Source of the DNA: Paenibacillus polygoni
GTDB taxonomy: Bacteria; Bacillota; Bacilli; Paenibacillales; Paenibacillaceae
Assembly: GCF_030263935.1 (NCBI RefSeq)
Contig: NZ_CP127162.1
Location: 1,621,501-1,685,500 of the forward strand
Direction: 5' to 3'
Length of the DNA stretch: 64,000 bases
Shown here: positions 53,771-63,096 of the stretch, one piece after another
How the letters are laid out: the number at the start of each line of letters is the position of its first letter
How positions within the stretch are numbered: position 1 is the stretch's first letter
Made by a program: the position numbers and the translations under genes
The notes under the pieces: generated by a model
Told to the model about the DNA's origin: nothing
Databases searched by the model: none
The model's input: the letters and a program-made list of their open reading frames with translations, nothing else

Positions 53771-54916
53771 TTACGACCGATCCGGTCTTGGCGGCAATGG
53801 ACCCAAAAATTGATAAAACTGAGTTTCAATCCGTCCATTGTACAATTTTCTGCGTTTGTCTGCTTTTTGATTGAAATGTTTTTCGAATGATGTAGTGGAG
53901 GTAATGGCAAAGAAAGACCATGTTGGCACTTCTGCAGCAACTCTCCCTAAGGAGTAGATCAATCTTTCAATTTCCGTTTGCTCACCAATCCGTTCCCCGT
54001 AAGGTGGGTTTGTAATCAGACATCCATAATCGCCTTTTAGGCGTACACGGGAAACAGGAAGAACATCAAGCTTAATTTCTTTTGCAAAACCAGCGCTTCT
54101 GACTGCCGCTTCTGCAACTTCAATAGCTTGCGGGTCAATATCACTGCCTGCGATTTGCAGCGGTACGTCGTCTTTTACGAGGTCAAAGGCTTCTTCCCGT
54201 GCTTGGTTCCACACTTCAGCAGGGACAATCGGCCAGTGCTCTGCACTGAACGAGCGGCGCAGACCAGGAGCAATGTTCCACCCAATCATGGCAGCTTCAA
54301 CGAGCAGGGTTCCAGAACCGCAGAACGGGTCATAAAACGGGCGATGCGGGCCCCATCTGCTTAGCTGAACAAGAGCCGCTGCGAGTGTCTCTTTAAGTGG
54401 AGCCTCGGTGACGAGTTTCCGGTAACCGCGTTTGTGAAGGCCGGCTCCACTGGTATCGATCGTCAGCATAGCGATATCATTGAGCAAATGGACCTCGATG
54501 ACGAGACGCGGGCCATCTTCCGGAAACCATTCCGTATGATGCGTCTGCTTTAATTTTTCTACAATGGCTTTTTTGACGATCCCTTGGCAAGCGGGAACAC
54601 TGGATAATTGCGATTTATGGGAACGTCCTTGGACTGGAAATTCACCATCCGCAGGAATCCAGTCTTGCCAAGGCAGCGCTTTTGTTCCTTCAAATAGTTC
54701 ATCAAACGTAGTAGCTTTGAATTCGCCCATTTTAATCAGGATCCGGTCAGCACTGCGCAGCCAAAGATTACATCTGGCAATATCAATAAAATCACCGGAG
54801 AACATCACCCGTCCATTCTGGGTGGTTACGTCGGTATAGCCGAGCAGTTTCAATTCTCTTGAAACGACGGCTTCTGTCCCCATGGGGGTCGTTGCAATTA
54901 ATTGCAAAGGTTGCAT
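53771..54916 (-). CDS. THUMP-domain 23S rRNA methyltransferase (RlmL/YpsC type)
   Basis: The 381-residue protein has an N-terminal THUMP domain (about 45-165) and a C-terminal Rossmann methyltransferase with FYDPFCGSGTLLVEAA (SAM site, about 197-212), AGSDIDPQAI and the amino-methyltransferase motif NPPYGER (about 299-305). It probably methylates N2 of a 23S rRNA guanine. It lacks the second, RlmK-like domain of the E. coli protein, as is usual in bacilli. Ribosome site is weak (GGAG). Confidence 0.88.
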   Translation of the reverse strand: MQPLQLIATTPMGTEAVVSRELKLLGYTDVTTQNGRVMFSGDFIDIARCNLWLRSADRILIKMGEFKATTFDELFEGTKALPWQDWIPADGEFPVQGRSHKSQLSSVPACQGIVKKAIVEKLKQTHHTEWFPEDGPRLVIEVHLLNDIAMLTIDTSGAGLHKRGYRKLVTEAPLKETLAAALVQLSRWGPHRPFYDPFCGSGTLLVEAAMIGWNIAPGLRRSFSAEHWPIVPAEVWNQAREEAFDLVKDDVPLQIAGSDIDPQAIEVAEAAVRSAGFAKEIKLDVLPVSRVRLKGDYGCLITNPPYGERIGEQTEIERLIYSLGRVAAEVPTWSFFAITSTTSFEKHFNQKADKRRKLYNGRIETQFYQFLGPLPPRPDRS

Positions 54917-55138
54917 AAAAAAACGTCAACTCCATCTTGGTCATCACTGCTGCTTATAAAAGAAGCGGCAGGATTACCTTTCTTATATTTTCTTATATTT
55001 GAGTGTGTTCTTGCCTGATTGAATCAGGACCAGTACAATGATATACGCACCTTTCGTCTTTCGTCTAGAGTAGACAAAAACAAGGGTATATAAAACAAAC
55101 ATTTATTATAGAACAATTATGTCCATAAGGAAAGTAGA

Positions 55139-55792
55139 ATGAAGGAGGAAGTGAGTGAAGTGAATATTCATCCAGATGATTATGTAAATGATTTATATAA
55201 GGAAGATCCGCTCTTGGCTGAAGTCATCCAGACAATTAAGGAAAAAGGAATGCCAGAGGTATCTGTTGCCCCTGCTTATGGCCGATTACTAACGTTTCTC
55301 GTACAAACATCAGGAGCCAAAAAAGTGCTCGAAATCGGAGCTTTAGGTGGTTACAGCGGCATTTGTTTATCCCGAGGAATGTCTGAAGATGGAAGACTTA
55401 CATCTCTGGAACTTAAGGAAGAATATGCAGCACTTGCACATGCCCATCTGACAAAAGCAGGGTATGGGGAGAAAGTGGAATACAAGATTGGACCTGCAGC
55501 AGACAGTCTTGAAGCGCTCAAAAAAGAAGGCGAGAAATTTGATTTCTTTTTTATTGATGCAGATAAAGAAAATTACCCGGTATATCTTGAGTATGCAATT
55601 CAGCTGGCAAATCCGGGAGCGATTATTGCAGGGGATAATTGTTTCTTGCGCGGCAGAACACTAAACACAGAGAAAAATGGGCCTTCCGTTAAGGCCGTTC
55701 GTAAATTTAATGAAAGCATTGCAACTGATGAACGCCTGATGAGTACCATGCTTCCTGCTTATGATGGACTTGCGCTGGCGATCGTGAAATAG
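55139..55792 (+). CDS. Class I SAM-dependent O-methyltransferase
   Basis: The start is ATG 55139 (AAGGAAAG upstream) or GTG 55160 (AAGGAGGAAG upstream). The 217-residue protein matches the caffeoyl-CoA O-methyltransferase-like group (YrrM type): VLEIGALGGYSGICLSR (SAM site), LELKEEYAALA, FFFIDADKENYPVYLEYA and AGDNCFLRGR. Substrate in bacteria is usually unknown. Confidence 0.85.
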   Translation: MKEEVSEVNIHPDDYVNDLYKEDPLLAEVIQTIKEKGMPEVSVAPAYGRLLTFLVQTSGAKKVLEIGALGGYSGICLSRGMSEDGRLTSLELKEEYAALAHAHLTKAGYGEKVEYKIGPAADSLEALKKEGEKFDFFFIDADKENYPVYLEYAIQLANPGAIIAGDNCFLRGRTLNTEKNGPSVKAVRKFNESIATDERLMSTMLPAYDGLALAIVK

Positions 55793-55820
55793 ATTCGTCT
55801 AAAAGTTTATACAAAATTAA

Positions 55821-55868
55821 AAACAGCAGCACTCCCGCAAATCCATGAGCCCGGGGGTGCTGCTGTTT
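55821..55868. terminator. Bidirectional terminator
   Basis: AAACAGCAGCACTCCCG and CGGGGGTGCTGCTGTTT form a strong GC-rich stem between the convergent O-methyltransferase and ArsR-like genes. It overlaps the last codon of the latter. Confidence 0.8.
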
Positions 55869-56781
55869 ATACGTCTGCTTTTTCATAGTATAGTTTAAAC
55901 ACCAAGTCCTGATTGTAGTTGCCGAACCCTGTTCCAAATAAAGTAGCTCCTCCGATATGCTCGGCATCTTCTTCCACAGCAATTCGAAATGTCCACTGCT
56001 TTGACCGAATATCGACATCCTCTAGGGTAATATCTGAGATTTTATGTCCATCGATAAAGGTGCCGTCATTATTTACACGAAGTACCTTATACAGTCCATA
56101 TTGGTTAATCTCATCCCACCACCAATCGGGTGTGAACTTGCCGCGCGATCCGCCAAAATCTCCAGGGCTCGTCCAAATACCAAGCCGTATTCCATTGAAG
56201 AAGAAAGAGATATCAGAAGGCCAATTATCATTAGCCGAAGGGGCTTCGGAAGAAATCTCAAAAGAAATCTCAAGTTCCGTCGGTTCTTCGCTTTTTAGAA
56301 TGAAGTTCGCAGTTCGATACTCCACATAACCTTTGGTAAACCATAAAATTTTTGCATTTACTCTTTCCGCATCCAAAAAGTATCGAGGTTCGTCAAACAT
56401 ACCGATTACTTTTGTGGTTGTTGCAAGACCGCAGGTTGGCTCAACGACGAAATCACTATAATGACCTATGGATACGATGTATTCGTGGAACCTGCGGCGT
56501 GTTCTTTCTTTTTGAGGAAAGACGATTTCAATACCTTCCGTAGTCAGCTTGCACATTTTCTTAGTTCCGTTTTGACCCGAAACAAGACTGGATGTTATAA
56601 TTCCTGCTTTTTCTAATTTCTTGACATGCATCGTCATGATTGCACTGCTTAAGTTTAGAGCTTGTGCTAGTTCTTTTACGTTCATATCTTGGTGTGACAG
56701 CAGCTCGATCATTCGCAGTCTCACATCACTTGCAAGAGCCTCATATACAGGCAGATATAATTCATTGGTATTAATGATCAT
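55867..56781 (-). CDS. ArsR-like winged-helix regulator with C-terminal ligand/sugar-like domain
   Basis: ATG at 56781 is chosen because AAGGAG lies 11 bases upstream. The 304-residue protein has an N-terminal winged helix (about 10-85: LSHQDMNVKELAQALNLSSAIMTMHVKKLEKAGII) and a long C-terminal beta-rich region with many Trp and Asp (PDWWWDEINQYGLYKV, DISFFFNG). This second half is not typical of ArsR repressors and may sense a ligand. It is not beside an obvious target gene. Confidence 0.72.
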   Translation of the reverse strand: MIINTNELYLPVYEALASDVRLRMIELLSHQDMNVKELAQALNLSSAIMTMHVKKLEKAGIITSSLVSGQNGTKKMCKLTTEGIEIVFPQKERTRRRFHEYIVSIGHYSDFVVEPTCGLATTTKVIGMFDEPRYFLDAERVNAKILWFTKGYVEYRTANFILKSEEPTELEISFEISSEAPSANDNWPSDISFFFNGIRLGIWTSPGDFGGSRGKFTPDWWWDEINQYGLYKVLRVNNDGTFIDGHKISDITLEDVDIRSKQWTFRIAVEEDAEHIGGATLFGTGFGNYNQDLVFKLYYEKADV

Positions 56782-56936
56782 GAAAGTGAAGTCTCCTTCG
56801 GTCAATTGATGTTTAAGTATATATTTGGAATAGATGGATTAATTATATTATAAAAAGTCAAAGGATACTATGCTAAGGTTTCTATGATATCTGATCATAG
56901 GTATCCTTATATCATACGCTAGTTGATGTATAAAAT

Positions 56937-56990
56937 AAAAAAGGATTTTCTTATCAAGCTTTACTTAGCCGCTTGAAGAAAATCCTTTTT
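56937..56990. terminator. Bidirectional terminator
   Basis: AAGGATTTTCTTATCAAGC and GCTTGAAGAAAATCCTT pair, with T- and A-runs on both sides, between the ArsR-like gene and the MFS gene. Confidence 0.75.
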
Positions 56991-57025
56991 TACAAATAAA
57001 ATCAACAAGATCGATATAACGATGG

Positions 57026-58234
57026 TTATTGTGATCTAATAGATTTTCGTGAATAGAGTTTTGTCCGTACCCAAACCACATTAATGAGAAGAAGCACCCC
57101 TGAAATAATAAAGAGACCTTCAATTCCAATAAAACCGGATAAGAACCCTCCGACTACTGCACCAATCATATTTCCTAACGCCAGTGTACTGCTGTTGAAT
57201 CCAAAGGCCCGGCTTTCCATTCCGTCAGGGGTATACTTGCGAATTAGAGAGTTGACGCTCGGAAGCAGTCCCCCCATAAATACACCCATAAGGAACCGGA
57301 TCGCGACAAGCTGCCATACACTATGGACGAAAGCTTGAGGAATCAGGGTCAATGCCGCTCCGATCAGTGCGAAAGTCAAGATACGATGGGATCCAACCTT
57401 GTCGCTCAGCTTACCGAGTAGAGGAGAAGTAATCATATTGGATATCCCTGCTACTGCACTGACCACTCCTGCAAAGAAAGCAAGATTCTCTGCTGTACCA
57501 TGGAGCTTATGTACATACAGCGGCAAGAGTGACATGGGACTCACCATTGCAAACTGCAGGAGAAAAGTAACGGCAAATAACGCCGGTAATTGAGGCGCTT
57601 TTGTCAGTTCACGTAAACCTTCCAAAACGGACTGCTGGGGCAGATGCGAAGCTTCTTCTCGGTCGAATTTTTCTCTGACCAAAAAGAGTGCCAGCATAGA
57701 TGCCACAAAAATAAGCGAACCCGTAATGTAGAAAATAGGTCTAAACCCTACCAGATCGGCTAGAATACCGCCGATTAGAGGCCCGAGAATCGTACCTGCA
57801 ACTTGTCCGGATTGAACCGTTCCCATGGCAAAACCCATTTGTTTCTTCGGTGTCGTTCCAGAAACGAGTGCTACCGCAGCGGGATTAAAGCCGGATATTG
57901 TACCGTTTAATAAGCGAAGGAACAACAGATGCCAGGGGCTCGTAGCGAGTCCCATAAGGGCAATGACAATCGCCATTCCGAATCCGGAACGAAGCAACAT
58001 GATTTTTCTGCCATATTTATCTGCGAGTTTCCCCCACAGAGGCTGAAAGATAAAGGATGTCAAAAAGTTAGCAGCAAAAATAAAACCTGCCCATAGTCCG
58101 ATTTCTCGTTCACCCGTTACACCGAGGTCTTGAGCGAGATAAAGGGACAAAAACGGAGTTACCATCGTCATGCCTGCGTTAACGAGAAACTGTCCGAACC
58201 AGAGCACAATGAGATTGACTTTCCATGATTTCAA
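57026..58234 (-). CDS. MFS multidrug-type exporter (MdtG-like)
   Basis: The 402-residue protein has 12 predicted spans, the loop motif GKLADKYGRKIM between spans 2 and 3, and the antiporter motif GTILGPLIGG in span 5, marks of drug:H+ antiporters. The likely start is TTG 58234 with a GGAAG site 14 bases upstream. An extended -10 (TGCTATACT, minus strand, 58298-58290) precedes it. Substrate is unknown. Confidence 0.87.
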   Translation of the reverse strand: MKSWKVNLIVLWFGQFLVNAGMTMVTPFLSLYLAQDLGVTGEREIGLWAGFIFAANFLTSFIFQPLWGKLADKYGRKIMLLRSGFGMAIVIALMGLATSPWHLLFLRLLNGTISGFNPAAVALVSGTTPKKQMGFAMGTVQSGQVAGTILGPLIGGILADLVGFRPIFYITGSLIFVASMLALFLVREKFDREEASHLPQQSVLEGLRELTKAPQLPALFAVTFLLQFAMVSPMSLLPLYVHKLHGTAENLAFFAGVVSAVAGISNMITSPLLGKLSDKVGSHRILTFALIGAALTLIPQAFVHSVWQLVAIRFLMGVFMGGLLPSVNSLIRKYTPDGMESRAFGFNSSTLALGNMIGAVVGGFLSGFIGIEGLFIISGVLLLINVVWVRTKLYSRKSIRSQ

Positions 58235-58422
58235 GGCGCCAGTTCACTTCCTTTCTGCCGTTTCTTAAGTTGAGTGTTTTCATTACTTTAGTATAGCACA
58301 CTAAATTTTGGCTATCGGTTAAGCCGTTTAATGACAGAAATTCTTTACTACTTCTTCAGATGTCTTTCATATTAGTCTGAAAAGCTTCATCTAATTGTCA
58401 AGGGATGTTCGCTTTGCTATCC

Positions 58423-58451
58423 TTGTTACCTACTCATAAAAAGGGCATAAT
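58423..58451 (+). promoter_or_regulatory. SigA promoter of hemE-hemH
   Basis: TTGTTA, a 17-base spacer and CATAAT precede hemE by 35 bases. Confidence 0.6.
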
Positions 58452-58485
58452 GAAGTAAAGACTTAACAATAGGGGAGGCCCCAAA

Positions 58486-59547
58486 ATGGCATACAATAAT
58501 ACGTTTATAGAAGCCAGCTTCAAAAGACAAGTAGATCGGTTGCCTGTATGGTACATGAGACAAGCGGGGCGCTATGACCCTGAATATCGGAAGATAAAAG
58601 AAAAATACACACTTTTGGAGATTTGTAAACAGCCCGAACTTGCAGCTGAGGTGACGATGTTACCTATACGCAAGCTGGGTGTGGATGCAGCGATCCTATA
58701 TTCTGACATTATGAATCCGGTAGCTTCTCTTGGTGTTGACTTTGATATCGTCAAAGATATTGGACCTGTCATCGCTAATCCAATTCGCTCAGCGGCTGAT
58801 ATTGAGCGCCTTACACCCATTGATGTCGATAAGGATCTATCTCACATCATGGAGACAATCCGAATATTAGATCATGAACTTCAGGTTCCGCTTATTACTT
58901 TTGCAGGGGCACCTTTTACAATAGCAAGCTATTTAATTGAAGGTCGTCCGTCGAAAAGTTACATACGAACGAAAGAGATGATGTACGGCGAGCCCGCTCT
59001 TTGGTTTGCATTAATGGACAAACTTGGAGATATGGTGATTACTTATGTTCGTCATCAGATTGAAAATGGAGGAAAAGCTTTTCAGGTATTTGACAGCTGG
59101 GTAGGAGCGCTTGCCCCGCAAGACTTCAAATATTATGTACTGCCTACCATTACTCGTATCTTTGATGAACTGTCGGATCTAAAAGTACCTAAAATTTACT
59201 TCCCAGGCGTAAGTTCGGGTGAGCTGCTTCCTACACTGCACGAGGTCAAAGCTGATATTATTGGACTTGACTGGAGAGTCTCTATTACCGAAGGGCGCTT
59301 ACGACTCGGTGAGAAATTTGCCGTACAAGGGAATTTGGATCCTTATGTACTGACTGCCCCAATGGACACGATTAAGGAATATGCCAAAGATATTATTGAT
59401 CAAGGCATTCAGTCTCCTGGCTTTATATTTAATCTAGGACATGGCTTATTTCCAGAGGCTTCGATTGAGAAATTGAAAGAACTTACGGATTTTGTTCATG
59501 AATATTCAGAGCAAGCCATTCGTGCACAAAAGTCCACTGTATTTTAA
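58486..59547 (+). CDS. hemE: Uroporphyrinogen decarboxylase
   Basis: The 353-residue TIM barrel protein has the UroD signature PVWYMRQAGRYDPEYR (about residues 20-35), AILYSDI with the active-site Asp, FAGAPFTIASYLIEG and NLGHGLFPEA. It removes four carboxyl groups from uroporphyrinogen III to give coproporphyrinogen III in heme synthesis. AGGGGAGG precedes the ATG. It is followed by hemH after 28 bases. Confidence 0.96.
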   Translation: MAYNNTFIEASFKRQVDRLPVWYMRQAGRYDPEYRKIKEKYTLLEICKQPELAAEVTMLPIRKLGVDAAILYSDIMNPVASLGVDFDIVKDIGPVIANPIRSAADIERLTPIDVDKDLSHIMETIRILDHELQVPLITFAGAPFTIASYLIEGRPSKSYIRTKEMMYGEPALWFALMDKLGDMVITYVRHQIENGGKAFQVFDSWVGALAPQDFKYYVLPTITRIFDELSDLKVPKIYFPGVSSGELLPTLHEVKADIIGLDWRVSITEGRLRLGEKFAVQGNLDPYVLTAPMDTIKEYAKDIIDQGIQSPGFIFNLGHGLFPEASIEKLKELTDFVHEYSEQAIRAQKSTVF

Positions 59548-59575
59548 ATAAGACGAACAAGGGATGGATGAGATA

Positions 59576-60526
59576 ATGAATCAAATAGGTGTACTCGTGA
59601 TGTCATACGGCACTCCTCAAAGTATGGAGGATATTGAAGCATATTATACACATATTAGACGCGGAAATAAGCCGACGGAAGAACAACTCTCTGAACTAAC
59701 CGAACGATATGAAGCGATTGTTGGCGGAGTTTTTCCGCTTCGCGAGAATACGAACAAGCAAGTTGAAACATTAGAGCAGACTTTGAAACAGGATGCCAGA
59801 ACCGAAGGTACAGAGTATCGTTGTTACCAAGGTTTGAAGCATGCGAGCCCGTTTATCGAAGATGGGGTAGATGCGATGGCGGCAGACGGTATTAAAAAAG
59901 CGATTGGAATCGTGCTCGCTCCTCATTACTCTACAATGAGTGTTGGTTCTTACATCAAGAGAGCTGAAGCAAAAGCAGAGGAACATGGGATCGACATGAG
60001 TTTTATTGAATCCTATCATTTACATCCAAAGCTCATAGAGGCACTTACCATGCGAGTAGTCGCTAAGTTGAACGATTTTGAAGAGGCGGGAGCGATCCGT
60101 AAAGATGTTCAGGTATTGTTCAGTGCTCATAGTCTGCCGTCAAAAATCGTAGAGATGGGTGACCCTTATCCAGAACAGCTGCTTGAGACTTCCAAAGTGG
60201 TAGCAAAACAAGCCGGGGTAGATCGTTGGCAGTTCACCTGGCAAAGTGCAGGTCGTACAGCAACGCCGTGGCTTGGGCCCGATATTCTTGATACACTGCA
60301 GGAACTTAGCAAAGAAGAGGTTGAGGATGTACTTGTCGCACCTATTGGTTTTGTATCCGATCATCTCGAAGTACTGTATGATCTGGATATTGAAGCAAAA
60401 GCAGTCGCTAAAGAACTCGATATGCGACTCATGCGCATCGATTCGCTGAATAGTGATCCGCTTTATATGGAAGCACTCAGTGATGTTATTATTAGACGTG
60501 TGGATGAAAAGTGGAACGCTAATTAG
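59576..60526 (+). CDS. hemH: Ferrochelatase (coproporphyrin type)
   Basis: The ATG at 59576 gives the family start MNQIGVLVMSYGTPQ. The upstream ATG at 59564 touches the GGG and lacks a spaced ribosome site. The 316-residue protein has the metal-site His in LAPHYSTMSVGSY, FSAHSLPSKIVEMGDPY, WQSAGRTATPWLGPDI and APIGFVSDHLEVLYDLD (His and Glu). In Gram-positives this enzyme inserts iron into coproporphyrin III and is called CpfC. The usual third gene, hemY, does not follow here. Confidence 0.94.
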   Translation: MNQIGVLVMSYGTPQSMEDIEAYYTHIRRGNKPTEEQLSELTERYEAIVGGVFPLRENTNKQVETLEQTLKQDARTEGTEYRCYQGLKHASPFIEDGVDAMAADGIKKAIGIVLAPHYSTMSVGSYIKRAEAKAEEHGIDMSFIESYHLHPKLIEALTMRVVAKLNDFEEAGAIRKDVQVLFSAHSLPSKIVEMGDPYPEQLLETSKVVAKQAGVDRWQFTWQSAGRTATPWLGPDILDTLQELSKEEVEDVLVAPIGFVSDHLEVLYDLDIEAKAVAKELDMRLMRIDSLNSDPLYMEALSDVIIRRVDEKWNAN

Positions 60527-60548
60527 TAATCTAATATAACGTGCGATT

Positions 60549-60638
60549 TGAATCAATTTCATAACTCATTAAAACGATAAATTTGTAACTATATATACCC
60601 CTGATTAAAGCAACTAAAGGTATTATGAAATTGATTCA
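60549..60638. repeat. Perfect 16-bp inverted repeat with 58-base loop
   Basis: TGAATCAATTTCATAA (60549-60564) and its exact reverse complement at 60623-60638 flank a 58-base AT-rich loop in the spacer after hemH (60527-60829). The rest of the spacer holds a terminator and the capA promoter. Confidence 0.7.
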
Positions 60639-60658
60639 TTTGCAGTACATTTTCATTG

Positions 60659-60712
60659 AAATAACCGCAAGGCTTCTCTCTATACGAGATCGCTTTGCGG
60701 TTATTTTGTTTG
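60659..60712 (+). terminator. Terminator after hemH
   Basis: AAATAACCGCAA and TTGCGGTTATTT form a perfect 12-bp stem, followed by TGTTTG. Its A-rich left flank may let it act in both directions. Confidence 0.8.
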
Positions 60713-60759
60713 CCTAACATTTCTTCGTCTCTATGAATTCACACCAAATATCCTTTAAA

Positions 60760-60768
60760 TGGTATAAT
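60760..60768 (+). promoter_or_regulatory. Extended -10 of capA-like gene
   Basis: TGGTATAAT is a perfect extended -10, 61 bases before the start codon. Confidence 0.55.
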
Positions 60769-60829
60769 AGATTCGTTTCATAGACTTGTAAGATTTCTTT
60801 ACTAGTCAATTATAGGAGAAGGAGATTGT

Positions 60830-62278
60830 ATGTTACCCTCAAGAACAGAAAGAAGTAAAGCAGCGAAGAAGAAAAAACAACGGAAGAGAACCCAAAAATG
60901 GATAACCATTAATATGGTGTTAGTTTTACTAGTTGCAGGTTATATGATTGCGATTAGGACAGGAAACATGCCGTGGATCTTAAACAATAGCCAGGATCAA
61001 GCTGATATGGTGGATCAATCTAATGTATCAAATTTAGCTCCAGAGAGTAACGAGCAAATTCCTGATGATACAGAGCAGGATATAGCTGATGATAAGGAAC
61101 AAGAGGCAGCTAATGATAAGGAACAAAAAGTAGATGATCAACAGCAAGGTAGTGAAGAACAAGCTCCCGGTGAGCCCCAAGACGAGGGACAGAAGCGGGA
61201 ACAAGAGTCTACAACACAAGAAGAGCAAGACTTGATAAACGAACCTGATCAGAAACTTGATGATGAATCGAATAAGTCAGATGAGACCAAAGAAGCAGCC
61301 AAGGAAGAAGAATTAATAAATACATCTGCTAAAGAGTCAATTACGATGCACTTTGCAGGAGATGTTCAATTCTCAGGTAAAGTAGAGGATTTATTATTAA
61401 AAAAAGGGTTCGACTATCCTTATCAACATTTGGGCTCTTTGTTTACAAATGATGATCTTACCTTTATTAATTTGGAGACACCTGTCACTACAGGCGGCGT
61501 AGCCGCTCAGGATAAAAGCTTTGTATATAAATCCTCTCCAAAAGCGCTCAAATCACTGGCTGAGGCGGGGGTGGACGTCGTAAACCTGGCCAATAATCAT
61601 ATATTGGACCAAGGAGTACAGGGTCTAACGGATACACTTACACATCTAAAAAGCAATAAACTCAGCTATGTAGGTGCTGGCCTGAATCGAAAGGAAGCCT
61701 ACAGCCCGGTTTATTACGAGAAAAATGGAATTAAAATTGCATTATTAGGTTTTACAAGAGTTATTCCTGAAGCAAGTTGGCGGGCAGAAGCAGGGAAACC
61801 TGGTGTGGCGGACGCATATAATAGCACGGAAGCGGTAAAAGCCATAAAGCAAGCACATAAACAGGCAGATCTCGTCATTGTCATGGCTCATTGGGGAAAA
61901 GAGCGGCATACAACCCCTGATGAGAATCAAAAAAAATTAGGTTATGAATTTATTGATGCAGGCGCAGATCTTGTGATTGGCGGTCATCCCCATGTCCTGC
62001 AAGGATTAGAGTCCTATAAAGGGAAATGGATCGCCTATAGCACAGGTAATTTTATTTTTTCAAGATCAGCTACTGCGGAAACGTGGAAAACGGCGATCTT
62101 TGAAGCAACATGTCAAAAAGACGGGAAATGCGGTATCAAAGTATTACCTTATCATGCGGAGCTTGCTCAGCCCGTTCCCATGGACAAGAAAGAGGGAGCA
62201 GCACTGCTGCGTGAGATTCAGAATAGATCATTTGGAGCTAAAATAAGCGAAGACGGGACGGTTACATCCATTAAATAA
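60830..62278 (+). CDS. CapA family protein (poly-gamma-glutamate synthesis-like)
   Basis: The 482-residue protein has a very basic start (about 1-24), one membrane span (about 25-43), an Asp/Glu/Gln-rich linker (about 60-165) and a CapA metallophosphatase-like domain (about 170-440) with HFAGDVQFSG, NLETPVTTGG, NLANNHILDQG, AHWGKERH and GGHPHVLQG. CapA/PgsA proteins take part in poly-gamma-glutamate capsule making or have phosphatase-like activity. No CapB/CapC genes are nearby, so function here is uncertain. Confidence 0.85.
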   Translation: MLPSRTERSKAAKKKKQRKRTQKWITINMVLVLLVAGYMIAIRTGNMPWILNNSQDQADMVDQSNVSNLAPESNEQIPDDTEQDIADDKEQEAANDKEQKVDDQQQGSEEQAPGEPQDEGQKREQESTTQEEQDLINEPDQKLDDESNKSDETKEAAKEEELINTSAKESITMHFAGDVQFSGKVEDLLLKKGFDYPYQHLGSLFTNDDLTFINLETPVTTGGVAAQDKSFVYKSSPKALKSLAEAGVDVVNLANNHILDQGVQGLTDTLTHLKSNKLSYVGAGLNRKEAYSPVYYEKNGIKIALLGFTRVIPEASWRAEAGKPGVADAYNSTEAVKAIKQAHKQADLVIVMAHWGKERHTTPDENQKKLGYEFIDAGADLVIGGHPHVLQGLESYKGKWIAYSTGNFIFSRSATAETWKTAIFEATCQKDGKCGIKVLPYHAELAQPVPMDKKEGAALLREIQNRSFGAKISEDGTVTSIK

Positions 62279-62307
62279 AATCGTTCCTGCAAAGAGGGTG
62301 AAGTTAG

Positions 62308-63072
62308 ATGGACAATCCATGTGTAGCACATCGCGGGTATTCTTCCCTTGCTCCTGAGAATACAATGGCTGCTTTCCAACTGGCTATGGAGCAAAAGCAG
62401 GTTTCCTGGATTGAGCTAGATGTGCAGCTCTCTCGCGATGGAGTTCCTGTGGTTATCCATGACTTCCGTCTGGAAAGAACAACGAATGGCAGTGGCAATG
62501 TTAGAGATCATACCCTTGCTGAACTAAAGAAACTGGATGCGGGAAGCTGGAAATCGAAAAAGTTTGCGGGGGAACGTATTCCTACTTTAATGGAAGTACT
62601 TAAACTTACCAAGGGGAAAGTGAAGCTTAATATTGAACTGAAAACAGTTGGGAATATGTATCCGGATTTGGCAGCTACCGTTATTGAAAAACTGCAAAAC
62701 GCTTGGAAACCTCGTGATTATGTCATTACCTCGTTTGAGAAGAAGGCATTACAGCAGGTAAAACGAGTTCATCCCGATCTTCCAACAGGGCTGATTATTA
62801 ATGCATCTCCTGCAGATCTTTCAAGGCAGCTAGAAGAACTAGGATGTCATTTTCTATCCATTGGATTTCCTTATGTCACGAAGTCGCTCATAAAGGAGAT
62901 GACTAGCAAAAATATTACAGTCATGGCATGGACGATTGATTCATCGCGTATCATGCGTAATATTGCAGCGCTGGACCCAAGTATTATGCTGTGCACGAAT
63001 CGGCCTGAATTGTGGAACAAAGCGAACTCCAGGAAGTTATCGAAATTATTTAAATCGAGTTCACCCAAGTAG
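62308..63072 (+). CDS. Glycerophosphodiester phosphodiesterase
   Basis: The 254-residue protein has the GDPD motifs: AHRGYSSLAPENTMAAF (catalytic His), ELDVQLSRDG (metal-binding Glu/Asp), VIHDF (second His) and NIELKT. It splits glycerophosphodiesters into glycerol-3-phosphate and an alcohol. Without a signal peptide it acts in the cytoplasm. AAGAGGGTGA precedes the ATG. The FAH-type gene follows after 24 bases. Confidence 0.92.
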   Translation: MDNPCVAHRGYSSLAPENTMAAFQLAMEQKQVSWIELDVQLSRDGVPVVIHDFRLERTTNGSGNVRDHTLAELKKLDAGSWKSKKFAGERIPTLMEVLKLTKGKVKLNIELKTVGNMYPDLAATVIEKLQNAWKPRDYVITSFEKKALQQVKRVHPDLPTGLIINASPADLSRQLEELGCHFLSIGFPYVTKSLIKEMTSKNITVMAWTIDSSRIMRNIAALDPSIMLCTNRPELWNKANSRKLSKLFKSSSPK

Positions 63073-63096
63073 ACATGACAAGAGGAGAGAAGAGAT

